This document shows, one piece after another, positions 7,404-15,223 of a stretch of DNA of 64,000 nucleotides (the stretch's first letter is position 1; the number at the start of each line of letters is the position of its first letter). A program made the translations under genes and the position numbers. The DNA comes from Mariniphaga sp041687215 (GTDB lineage Bacteria > Bacteroidota > Bacteroidia > Bacteroidales > Prolixibacteraceae): assembly GCF_041687215.1 (NCBI RefSeq), contig NZ_JAWLCI010000014.1:1-64000 (forward strand), read 5' to 3'. A model generated the notes under the pieces. It had not been told where the DNA came from, did no database searches, and worked only from the letters and a program-made list of their open reading frames with translations.

Positions 7404-7918
7404 GACAGAAACTTAAAATCCCAAGGATTATTAAAATAGAGAAAATTGATGGATTTGTAATTCAGTGTATGTTCAATAACGGCGAGAGCAGACTTTTGGA
7501 TTTTAAAAAAATATTCAATAAATGGAATGTTTCATCAGATGATTTAGAATATAAATTACTTGATTTAAAAGAATTTAAAAAAGTTAATTTGAGAAACTTT
7601 ACATTGTCATGGTCAAACATTGAAATTGAAATTAAAAATGAAATCGGACAGATTGAAAAATATCCATACGAAATTGGGCCAGATGTTTTATTTCAGCTGA
7701 GTGAGCAAATGGATTCCAATGACATCAAACTGGGAAGTATTATAAAATCGGCAAGGTTAAAAGCCGGATTAACTCAGGAACAACTCGCTATGAGAAGTGG
7801 AACAACCCGGTTCTATATTTCACGGATTGAGAACAATAAAACCGATGTGGAGATGTCAACTTTCCGAAAAATAATTGAAGCCGGGTTAGGTAAACAATTA
7901 AAACTGATAATTGAGTAA
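7400..7918 (+). CDS. DUF2442 domain fused to an XRE helix-turn-helix
   Basis: A 172-residue protein. Residues about 1-100 match the DUF2442 pattern (ESRLLDFKKIF, then strands ending YEIGPDVLF). Residues about 110-172 form an XRE-type HTH: IKSARLKAGLTQEQLAMRSG, then SRIENNKTDVEMSTFRKI. The HTH half resembles the antitoxin at 19564, including its EAGLGKQLKLIIE-type end. The gene overlaps the DUF4160 gene by four bases. Probable role: DNA-binding autorepressor acting on the dyad at 7146-7165, and perhaps neutraliser of its partner. Confidence 0.88.
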   Translation: MRQKLKIPRIIKIEKIDGFVIQCMFNNGESRLLDFKKIFNKWNVSSDDLEYKLLDLKEFKKVNLRNFTLSWSNIEIEIKNEIGQIEKYPYEIGPDVLFQLSEQMDSNDIKLGSIIKSARLKAGLTQEQLAMRSGTTRFYISRIENNKTDVEMSTFRKIIEAGLGKQLKLIIE

Positions 7919-7963
7919 GCAATGTTTTACTTTGACATAAATACCAATCTGCACTGATAATCG

Positions 7964-8842
7964 ATGACTATGAAAAATTTAATTTACATTTTTTCATTTC
8001 TTTTTCTTTTTACGAAAGTAAACGCCCAGCTCGTTGAAGTGCAAGCCAACTACAACGGCGTGGGCGATGTAGATTTTGTGGCATACAACAACACCCCGGC
8101 GCCGCTGTTTTTGAATGTGGATTTTGCCGATTTGGAAAACACAACCTTTAACGAACCTCTGCCATACATTAAGTTGTTGGAGCCCGGTTTCAACACACTT
8201 TTTACCCTGCAACGCTATCCCGATGCCGATGTGCCGCGTTTTAATTACCAGATAAAATCGTTCAAATCAAATCCGATGGCGCTGGCCGACCTCGATTTTC
8301 CCTACCTTATTCCATTCAGTCCGGGGAAAGAAGTCTCTGTTTTTGATTTAAAAAACCTGGACGGATTTTGGGGTTCTGAAGAACCCGATTCGTGGAATGC
8401 CACCGGTTTTCTCGCGACTCCCGGCGAACCGGTTTTTGCCAGCCGTACCGGAATTGTAGTGGAAGTGACTGGAGCACAACGCTCCGGCGAGCCCCAAACC
8501 TGGTATCATACCTGGAACAATTCCATCACCATTTTACAGCCCGACGGTACCCTGATTTGCTACCGCAATGTGGTGGATAATGCAAAAAAGCTGAAAGTGA
8601 ACGAGAAAATTTTTGCCGGCCAGCAACTGGGAGTGGTGGCACCAGGCGCCACCGAAGTTATCGTTCTGATTTTTCAACACAGCCTGAATTCCAACGATTT
8701 ACGTTTTATTATTCCGCAATTTGTTACTGGCGAAAATGAAACCGCAATCCTGCTCTCTTCTCAGAAATTCAAAACCGTTCATCCCATCGAAATCAGGGGA
8801 TTGGAAATGAGCAACCGCGAAAAACGAAGAAATCTAAAATAG
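7964..8842 (+). CDS. Secreted M23-like protein with degenerate active site
   Basis: A 292-residue exported protein with a signal peptide (LIYIFSFLFLFTKVNAQ) that may start at 7964 or at the in-frame ATG at 7970. The region about 145-235 has the layout of a LytM/M23 peptidase barrel (TPGEPVFASRTGIVVEV, then NSITILQPDGTLICYRNV, then VNEKIFAGQQLGVV). The Zn-binding H-x(n)-D and HxH residues expected in an M23 endopeptidase are not there. It is therefore likely a non-catalytic scaffold or regulator, if the fold assignment is right. It is convergent with the Gfo/Idh/MocA gene, with only 5 bp between stop codons. Confidence 0.6.
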   Translation: MTMKNLIYIFSFLFLFTKVNAQLVEVQANYNGVGDVDFVAYNNTPAPLFLNVDFADLENTTFNEPLPYIKLLEPGFNTLFTLQRYPDADVPRFNYQIKSFKSNPMALADLDFPYLIPFSPGKEVSVFDLKNLDGFWGSEEPDSWNATGFLATPGEPVFASRTGIVVEVTGAQRSGEPQTWYHTWNNSITILQPDGTLICYRNVVDNAKKLKVNEKIFAGQQLGVVAPGATEVIVLIFQHSLNSNDLRFIIPQFVTGENETAILLSSQKFKTVHPIEIRGLEMSNREKRRNLK

Positions 8843-8847
8843 AAAAA

Positions 8848-10200
8848 TTACACAATTTCTTCCCCGTAACTCCACCCGTTGCGCACCGGTTCTTTAATGT
8901 AGCGTTCCATTCCTTCGTGGTTGGTTACCCGCATATTTTCAGCATCGTATTCAATGCGCGTGTTGAATCGTTGGGCCAGCACACCAATGAGCGACATTTC
9001 AGTAAGTTCCGTAGCATAATCGAAGTTGGAGCCCGGCTTGGGGCCGTTTCCTTTTACGGCATCCAGAAATTCCTGCTGCGGGCCACCTTCTACACGCGGA
9101 ATGGTAGCCTCGGGCATTTCATTGGCCACCCAGCTTTCCCATTCGTCTTTCGACATCATCAGTTGCGCATTGTTGGGCCTACCGCCGGTAATGATGTTTT
9201 GTTTTTCGCCAATCATAATCATGCCTGAGCCTGGCAATTCATCCATTTTCCATTCAGGGCGGTTTTCGGGTTTCAGGCCGCCTTCGTACCATTTCAGGGT
9301 TACCGGAGGCCGGTTTCCCCTGGCAGGAAATTCAAACTGAATGATGGACTGATCAGGAAGAAAATCTTCGGGTGCACCTGAACTGAACAAGGTTTCGGTA
9401 GCAACGGGCATTCCCAGTTCCAATGACCAGAAGGGTGCATCCAGCGTGTGGCAAGCCCAGTCGCCCAGTTCGGCATTGCCAAAATCGTAAAAACCACGCC
9501 ACGATTTGGGATGATACACGTGATTGTAAGGACGTTCAGAGGCCGGTCCCAGCCACAAATCCCAGTCGAATCCGGCAGGGATTGGTTCTTTGGCCGGCGG
9601 AAACTGTGACGGTTTGGTAAAATATTTGTCTTCGCCAAATTCGGGCCCGTTGAACCAGGCAATTACTTCTTTTACATCGCCGACAATTCCTGCATCAACC
9701 CACTCTTTTATGCGACGAATACCGTCGGTGGCGTGGCCCTGATTGCCCATTTGGGTGATGACGTTGTAGTGGTGTGCCGCCTTTTTCAGGGTACGCAATT
9801 GCCACACATTGTGCGCCAGCGGTTTTTCTACATACACGTGTTTACCCAGTTGCATGGCCGCCATAGTGGCTGCAAAATGGGTGTGGTCTGGTGTGGAAAT
9901 CAACACTGCATCAATTTCGTTGGCCATTTCGTCGAACATCTTGCGGAAATCTTTAAAACGCCGGGCATTGGGGAAAGTATTGAATCCTTCCGCAGCGCGG
10001 TTTTCGTCCACATCGCACAAGGCCACAATGTTTTCTTCGGGACACGAACTCCAGTTGGCTTTGCCACGCCCACCAACGCCAATTACGGCAATGTTTAGTT
10101 TTTTTGATGGCGAACAACTGATGAGGTTCGGAATAAAAGCAGCACCTGCAGTTACAGCAGAAGCCGTTCTCAAAAAGTTTCTTCTTGAAATAAAATTCAT
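8848..10200 (-). CDS. Tat-exported Gfo/Idh/MocA-family oxidoreductase
   Basis: A 450-residue NAD(P)-dependent sugar or inositol oxidoreductase-like protein. It begins with a twin-arginine signal (SRRNFLRTASAV), then the Rossmann motif VIGVGGRG, the family Glu-Lys-Pro motif (HVYVEKPLAHNVW, about 130) and the C-terminal alpha/beta domain. The Tat signal implies export in folded form with bound cofactor, typical of Bacteroidota and Planctomycetes members of this family whose substrates are mostly unknown. It lies 73 bp downstream of the GH53 gene on the same strand, so a role in processing released sugars is possible. A TATTTTTG box (10232-10239) suggests its own promoter. Confidence 0.9.
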   Translation of the reverse strand: MNFISRRNFLRTASAVTAGAAFIPNLISCSPSKKLNIAVIGVGGRGKANWSSCPEENIVALCDVDENRAAEGFNTFPNARRFKDFRKMFDEMANEIDAVLISTPDHTHFAATMAAMQLGKHVYVEKPLAHNVWQLRTLKKAAHHYNVITQMGNQGHATDGIRRIKEWVDAGIVGDVKEVIAWFNGPEFGEDKYFTKPSQFPPAKEPIPAGFDWDLWLGPASERPYNHVYHPKSWRGFYDFGNAELGDWACHTLDAPFWSLELGMPVATETLFSSGAPEDFLPDQSIIQFEFPARGNRPPVTLKWYEGGLKPENRPEWKMDELPGSGMIMIGEKQNIITGGRPNNAQLMMSKDEWESWVANEMPEATIPRVEGGPQQEFLDAVKGNGPKPGSNFDYATELTEMSLIGVLAQRFNTRIEYDAENMRVTNHEGMERYIKEPVRNGWSYGEEIV

Positions 10201-10273
10201 GATAAAAATATAAGTTGGTTTAAGTAAAACACAAAAATAAAATCATAATCAGATTTTTAGACTAAAAACCGGA

Positions 10274-11374
10274 TTAATTTTGTGTTTTCCATGCCGAAAT
10301 TCCCTTATATGCATTGCCGTTGGGGCTGAAAAGGCTACGACCCAGAAAGGGAATTCCAGAACCAGGAATGTCCAATCCGTCGGGTTTCCAGTAATAAACC
10401 GAGGTTACTTTGGGAAACTTTTGCAGCCGTTCGTTCAGGTCGGTTAAAAAATCATACTGACCTTGTTCCGTTGGAGGGTAGGGTTGAATATCGTAAATAT
10501 GTTCGCCCGGCTCGGGATACCAGCCGTTGGCATAATACGCCGTTTCCACCAATGATATTTCCTGTTCATATTTATTCGAAAGGAATTCAAGATTCTTTTC
10601 CAAATCATTAAAAGTACCGTGCCACCAGGGAAAGTAGCTCAATCCGATGACATCAAATTCCACCCCGCGCTGCAAAATATTGCTGTAAAAATTATCCGAT
10701 TCCACCAGATTGCCACCTGTGGCCGCATGAATCATAATTGGGATTTCAGCTCCGCCTTCCACCTCTTTCACTCCCCGGATTCCGGCTTTGAGCAGGGCGG
10801 ACAACTCATCCCATCGGGCGTTTCCGTTGTCCCACAATCTTCCGTGCGGCCAAATCATGCCGTTGTTTATTTCGTTGCCAATTTGCACCATTTCCGGAAA
10901 AGCATCGGCCGATTTCATAGCCTGCATCATGTTTTTTGTATAGTGGTAAACACTGTCGGTGAGTGTGGTAAAATCCAGGTTTTCCCAGTCTTTCGGAGTA
11001 AACTGTTTTCCCGGGTCGGCCCATGTGTCGGAATAGTGGAAATTCAGAAAAATTTTAAACCCGAATTGTCTGGCCTTTTGCGCCAGTGCAATGGTATATT
11101 CCAAATCGTTGCAAACCGGGCCTTCCATGTTGGGGGTATGAAAAATGCGCAGCCGGCACCAGGTGTAACCGTTCTCCTTAAAAATTTGAAAACCTTGCTT
11201 TACTTTGCCATCCAGTTTGTATTCCCCTCCCAAATCTTCCAGCTTTTTCATGATGGAAAAATCGCCGCCGTAAACAAGGTGGCTTTTCTCCGGAAAATCA
11301 ATATCCGGCTCCTGTGCTTTGTTGCACGAAACAAAACTTAACAATGCGGCAATGGTCAGAAAAAACAGTCTCAT
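10274..11374 (-). CDS. GH53 endo-beta-1,4-galactanase lipoprotein
   Basis: A 366-residue lipoprotein (lipobox LLSFVSC, Cys17) of glycoside hydrolase family 53, which cleaves beta-1,4-galactan side chains of pectin. Family features: GGDFSIMKKLEDLGGEYKLD at the N-terminus, RLRIFHTP, NFHYSDTWADPGKQ, the acid/base E168 in QIGNEINNGMIWP and the nucleophile E277 in SLVETAYYANGW. It probably faces the cell surface or periplasm. There is no SusC/SusD pair next to it, so it may act as a lone galactanase or with the neighbouring Gfo/Idh/MocA protein. Confidence 0.93.
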   Translation of the reverse strand: MRLFFLTIAALLSFVSCNKAQEPDIDFPEKSHLVYGGDFSIMKKLEDLGGEYKLDGKVKQGFQIFKENGYTWCRLRIFHTPNMEGPVCNDLEYTIALAQKARQFGFKIFLNFHYSDTWADPGKQFTPKDWENLDFTTLTDSVYHYTKNMMQAMKSADAFPEMVQIGNEINNGMIWPHGRLWDNGNARWDELSALLKAGIRGVKEVEGGAEIPIMIHAATGGNLVESDNFYSNILQRGVEFDVIGLSYFPWWHGTFNDLEKNLEFLSNKYEQEISLVETAYYANGWYPEPGEHIYDIQPYPPTEQGQYDFLTDLNERLQKFPKVTSVYYWKPDGLDIPGSGIPFLGRSLFSPNGNAYKGISAWKTQN

Positions 11375-11411
11375 GGTATTCCCCTTTAAATGGGGAAAGA
11401 TAGCTATTTTT

Positions 11412-12179
11412 CTAAAAATGTTGCGTTAAAGCCGACCTCCACCAACTGAAGTGCTTTGATTCCATTTCTTCTACCGTCGGAAACCGGTAAAACAGGTAAT
11501 TTTTCTTTTCGCCGATAAAAAAGCCGTTTTTGATTGTACGGTATGAAATATCGTCGCGCATAAACCGGAGCACAGTTTTGGTTAGTTTTCCCTTTGTTTC
11601 ATGCAGTTTGAGCAAACATTCGCGCAAATGGTCGGGATTGGGATACGGCAAATTGCTCAATGGAGCGTTTGGGTCAATAGCAAGTTCATTCAGCAGCAGT
11701 TCTGCAAAAAAGACTTTTGGTGTGAAAACCGGTTTTTTGGAATCGGTTAAAAAACGGATAAACTCGTGGGGCAGCAATTTGCTGGCTACGCGGGTGGTTA
11801 TGGGATTAAACTGCTGGTAGAGATGAACTTCATCTGATTCTATTTCCTCGAATTTCGATGACTCCAGGCTCAGCACCTTGCCATCGTCGGTAACCAGGTA
11901 CAGTTTTTTAAGAGCGGCCAGCGGGGTTTGTTCCAGTACCCTGTAAATGCCGAAAAACACCGAACGTTTGGGCTCGCCATCCGGGTAGGGAACCAGTTTT
12001 TTGTCAATGTAATCGTTGGGAATGTCTTTCATTTTTTTTGGGTCGAGCTCAAAAAAGATGTTCTGACTGCGCAACCGTTTTTTTGTACCAACCGACAGAT
12101 AATGCCCGAATTCTTCGGGTGCCAGATTTGATGCAATAAACGACTCGGGGGTGATGACCAGATAATAATACTTTTCCAT
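11412..12179 (-). CDS. Conserved hypothetical protein, unknown function
   Basis: A 255-residue soluble protein from the ATG at 12179 (MEKYYYLVITPESFIASNLA); an upstream ATG at 12236 would add 19 basic residues that look like leader sequence. I do not recognise the family. It shows two similar segments: residues about 8-60 (SNLAPEEFGHYLSVG, then FFELDP) and about 130-190 (SKLLPHEFIRFLTDS, then VFFAELLL). This suggests an internal duplication of a PEEF/PHEF-containing domain. No signal peptide, membrane segment or catalytic motif is visible. Confidence 0.7.
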   Translation of the reverse strand: MEKYYYLVITPESFIASNLAPEEFGHYLSVGTKKRLRSQNIFFELDPKKMKDIPNDYIDKKLVPYPDGEPKRSVFFGIYRVLEQTPLAALKKLYLVTDDGKVLSLESSKFEEIESDEVHLYQQFNPITTRVASKLLPHEFIRFLTDSKKPVFTPKVFFAELLLNELAIDPNAPLSNLPYPNPDHLRECLLKLHETKGKLTKTVLRFMRDDISYRTIKNGFFIGEKKNYLFYRFPTVEEMESKHFSWWRSALTQHF

Positions 12180-12415
12180 GACGACAAGTTTTTTGGTTTT
12201 CCTATTAAAGGTAATTAAAAAATGTGGGGAAGTCAATAATTAAGGGCAGGAAAATGCGTTTGCATTTTATCGCGATTTTTTATCATTTCCGTTGGTACAT
12301 ATTTGTCACATTGTAATTCATTTGGTTCTGCCAGTACCTATGTGAAATAAACCTTTTCCGAAAACTGTAGTTGCCAAAATATGTTATTATTATGTGTCAA
12401 TAAAAACAAACAGCA

Positions 12416-13363
12416 ATGGAAAAAATGAAGGCGGTTGTATATCATAAAAAAGGTTCTCCTGAGAAACTGATTTATGAAGATGTGGATAAACCTGTTCCGG
12501 CAGGTAACGAAATTCTCGTTAAAATTCACGCAGTTTCACTCAATGCAGCCGATTACCGGTCCATGCAACTGAGGTTGATTCCCCGGAACAAGATATTCGG
12601 TGCCGATATTTCTGGGGTTGTCGAATCAACCGGGGAAAAGGTTTTCACGTTTCAACCCGGCGATGAAGTAATTGGCAGCCTCGTTGATTATGGATTTGGG
12701 GGACTGGCCCAGTATGTTGCCGTTCCTGAAAATGCCCTCATTAAAAAGCCAAAGGAAATTTCATTTGCAGAAGCTTCCACCCTTCCGGTAGCCGGGATTA
12801 CTGCACTCCAGGCATTACGCGACAAAGGGAACATCAGCAAAGATGATAAAGTACTTATTGTGGGCAGTGCGGGTGGAGTGGGCACGTTTACAGTTCAACT
12901 GGCCAAACATTTTGGAGCAGAAGTTACGGCAGTTTGCAGTACAAAAAATGTGGAGCAATCTTTCGCACTTGGCGCCGATGAGGTGTTGGATTACACCAAA
13001 GAAAATTTTACACAAAAAACCAAACGGTACAATATCATACTGGCGGTCAACGGGAGTTACCCCTTGCTGGCATACCGCAAAGCTTTGGAAACAAATGGTA
13101 CTTATGTTATGGTCGGTGGTTCGTATTTACAGCTTTTTAAATCGCTTGTTTTTGGCTGGCTTTTATCTTTTGGCGGCAAAAAAATGAAACACTTAATGGC
13201 CAAAGAATTGAATTCTGACCTTGAAATTCTTGCAGAACTTACAGCCAGGCGAATTATCAAACCGGTAATTGAAAGGCACTATCCGCTCAAAAAGGCCGCA
13301 GAAGCGATGAATTATTTAAAGCAGGGACATTCCTCGGGGAAAGTGGTGGTAGATGTTGTATAA
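12416..13363 (+). CDS. Zinc-independent MDR-family NADPH:quinone oxidoreductase
   Basis: A 315-residue medium-chain dehydrogenase/reductase. The N-terminal GroES-like domain (about 1-120) contains NAADYRSMQ and DISGVVESTG. The Rossmann domain carries VLIVGSAGGVGTFTVQLAKH (about 144-163), and GADEVLDYTKENF follows. The Cys ligands of zinc alcohol dehydrogenases are absent, which points to the quinone oxidoreductase or enoyl reductase branch. It is monocistronic, divergent from the unknown gene at 11412 and followed by a strong hairpin at 13383-13427. Confidence 0.9.
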   Translation: MEKMKAVVYHKKGSPEKLIYEDVDKPVPAGNEILVKIHAVSLNAADYRSMQLRLIPRNKIFGADISGVVESTGEKVFTFQPGDEVIGSLVDYGFGGLAQYVAVPENALIKKPKEISFAEASTLPVAGITALQALRDKGNISKDDKVLIVGSAGGVGTFTVQLAKHFGAEVTAVCSTKNVEQSFALGADEVLDYTKENFTQKTKRYNIILAVNGSYPLLAYRKALETNGTYVMVGGSYLQLFKSLVFGWLLSFGGKKMKHLMAKELNSDLEILAELTARRIIKPVIERHYPLKKAAEAMNYLKQGHSSGKVVVDVV

Positions 13364-13382
13364 TGTCCAGCAGCAAACACGT

Positions 13383-13427
13383 TTAGCTAATAACTTTTTG
13401 CGCATTTAACCAAAGTTATTTAGCTAA
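13383..13427 (+). terminator. Long hairpin after the MDR gene
   Basis: The arms ttagctaataacttt (13383-13397) and aaagttatttagctaa (13412-13427) pair with one unpaired base around a 14-nt loop. It lies 20 nt past the stop codon and lacks a clear T run, so termination is likely but not certain. It overlaps the direct repeat described at 13396-13520. Confidence 0.5.
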
Positions 13428-13520
13428 AACCCCTGAATTTTAAACCAAAAAACCTTTGAACAACACACCTGACATAACAATTCATCAGAAATTATTCAGC
13501 TTCCCCGGAAAAGCAGAGGG
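13396..13520. repeat. Direct repeat, left copy, flanking the ECF sigma module
   Basis: The segment from ttgcgcatttaacc through aaagttatttagct, cctgaatttt, tttgaacaa, cagaaatt and ccccggaaaa recurs in the same order and orientation at 17534-17663, with small indels. The two copies bracket the lipoprotein, sigma, anti-sigma and poly-Asp lipoprotein genes. Confidence 0.7.
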
Positions 13521-13644
13521 GGTAATTTGCTTTTATTCCAGAGAAATCAACGGTTTAAAAGGTAACTTAACTTTGAACATATCCAATTACCGGATGTTTT
13601 GGAGTTGGGAAATAAAAACCAATAAAAATTAATTTCAAAATTAC

Positions 13645-13670
13645 AACCTTCTAACTCTTTACACGTCTTA
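13645..13670 (+). promoter_or_regulatory. ECF-type promoter of the sigma operon
   Basis: AAC (13645-13647, within ttacaacc), a 16-nt spacer and CGTCTTA (13664-13670). The same ttacaacc/CGTCTTA pair precedes the last gene of the module at 16569-16593. An autoregulated ECF operon would look like this. The leader runs about 140 nt to the start codon. Confidence 0.55.
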
Positions 13671-13703
13671 TTTATGTATCTGAGAATGGTTTAAATTTAA
13701 GCT

Positions 13704-13811
13704 GGATTATGAAACGAACATGAATTTTTATTCTTCAAATTCACAAACAAGAAGAATTAAAATTCATCGAGAGTTCCATCGAATACAAATGAAATATACA
13801 ATTTTGATGAG
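13704..13811 (+). repeat. Shared 5' leader, copy 1
   Basis: The sequence immediately before the start at 13812 (ggattatgaaacga..., cacaaacaag, attaaaat, gagttccatcgaatac, caattttgatgag) matches the leader before 36943 in the same order and ends at the same position relative to the start codon. No protein is conserved between the copies, so it is probably a non-coding leader or a dispersed repeat. Confidence 0.6.
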
Positions 13812-14654
13812 ATGAAAAGTCAATATTATAAATGGTCTGTCGTACCCTTTTTGCTGCTTTTTTTTCTGATTGGCGGTTGCGAAAAGGAAGACTATACACT
13901 TCCCGTTGAGTTTAAATTGAATTTCGCAACTAGATACGAAGACATACTCGGAGGCTCAGTAACGATTGATGAGATTGGCTTAAGATTAAATTCCATAGAT
14001 ATTCGTGGTTACAGAGAACAAGGCGAAGATGTATTTTTTACCAGGGACTTTTCCAATGGAAAAAATTTCATAATAAATTCTACTTCAGCCAGTATGACCG
14101 AAAGATTTGATATTCCGCAAGGAGCATATAATCCTATTTCATTTTCATTCATTTTTGAACCCGATGCTGATGAGGGTGATTTAATGGACGATTTACTTGA
14201 ATGGCTTGAAGATTTTGAAGAAGAATTTGAAGAATTAGAAGAAGATGATGATGATGACCTGGAGGATTTGCAGGAAGATTTGGGAGAAATTATTGAGGAT
14301 TACCTTGAAGATATAACCCCGTGTATTATGGTGAAAGGAAAGTTTATCCATAATGGGAGCACCAAACGAATTGTTATTGTGGTGAACGACCCCCTGACCT
14401 TTCAAATTCTGGGTAAGAACAGAAATGGGGGCTCAGAAATAATTCTCGACAAAAACATGGAGAATCATGGAGAACTGCAAATCAATCCGTCCTATTGGTT
14501 TTCTGCTTTAACACCTTCCATGCTGAATAATGCTTTCGTTGGATTGATTGACGATGAAGAATACATTTTTTTAAGCAAACATGTTAATAGTCAGTTATAT
14601 GGGACTATTTTTAACAGAATACAGGAATCAACCATTTTAAGAATAAACGAATAG
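13812..14654 (+). CDS. Acidic lipoprotein of the ECF sigma module
   Basis: A 280-residue predicted lipoprotein (LFFLIGGC, Cys23). The N-terminal beta-rich domain (about 30-125) is followed by an Asp/Glu-rich helical segment (about 130-170, including EELEEDDDDDLEDLQEDLGE) and a C-terminal beta-rich part. The pattern of a beta sandwich interrupted by an acidic insert resembles DUF4382-like lipoproteins and is shared with the gene at 16636. The acidic insert may bind Ca2+ or other cations; this is inference. It is the first gene of the sigma operon, 11 bp before the sigma factor. Confidence 0.8.
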   Translation: MKSQYYKWSVVPFLLLFFLIGGCEKEDYTLPVEFKLNFATRYEDILGGSVTIDEIGLRLNSIDIRGYREQGEDVFFTRDFSNGKNFIINSTSASMTERFDIPQGAYNPISFSFIFEPDADEGDLMDDLLEWLEDFEEEFEELEEDDDDDLEDLQEDLGEIIEDYLEDITPCIMVKGKFIHNGSTKRIVIVVNDPLTFQILGKNRNGGSEIILDKNMENHGELQINPSYWFSALTPSMLNNAFVGLIDDEEYIFLSKHVNSQLYGTIFNRIQESTILRINE

Positions 14655-14665
14655 GCAAATGCTCT

Positions 14666-15223
14666 ATGGTTGAAAAATCGCATGAAGAAGATTTGGAATT
14701 GTTGAGAGGTTGCCTGGCAAATGACAGAAGATTACAAAAGCAACTCTACAAAAAATATTTTAAAACGATGTTTCAGATTTGTCTTTCATACAGCGGCGAC
14801 AGGGTTGAAGCAAAGGATATTTTGCAGGAAGCATTCATTAAAGTGTTTACAAACCTCGAAAAATTCAACGCAAAAAACTCATTGGAGGGTTGGATTAGAC
14901 GAATAGTTACCAATACGGCTATCGATTATTTTAGGAAAAGAAAAAGACTCGTTTTTCAGGATGAATTTCCTGATGTGCCGGATGAAGAAGATAGGGGAAG
15001 TTTTACTTTTCAGGAACTTACAAACGATGTTATTCTTCACTACGTGAGGCAGTTGCCGGATGGAGCAAGGGTAGTGTTCAATCTTTTTGCAGTTGAAGGT
15101 TTGCCGCACAAAGAAATTGCAGAAAGACTTGAGATTACAGAGGGGACTTCAAAATCGCAATATAAAAGGGCGAGGAGCCTTCTGAAAAAATGGCTGTATG
15201 AATATGAACTCAGTAAGCAATGA
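14666..15223 (+). CDS. ECF (sigma-70 family) RNA polymerase sigma factor
   Basis: A 185-residue sigma factor with region 2 (CLSYSGDRVEAKDILQEAFI, then WIRRIVTNTAIDYFRKRKR) and region 4 (VVFNLFAVEGLPHKEIAERL, then EGTSKSQYKRARSLLKK). There is no region 3 or N-terminal inhibitory domain, so it is an ECF type in the Bacteroidota RpoE-like group. Its stop overlaps the anti-sigma-like gene start by four bases (15220-15223). The CGTCTTA-type promoters before the operon, before 16636 and possibly before the WML-repeat genes are candidate targets. Confidence 0.93.
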   Translation: MVEKSHEEDLELLRGCLANDRRLQKQLYKKYFKTMFQICLSYSGDRVEAKDILQEAFIKVFTNLEKFNAKNSLEGWIRRIVTNTAIDYFRKRKRLVFQDEFPDVPDEEDRGSFTFQELTNDVILHYVRQLPDGARVVFNLFAVEGLPHKEIAERLEITEGTSKSQYKRARSLLKKWLYEYELSKQ

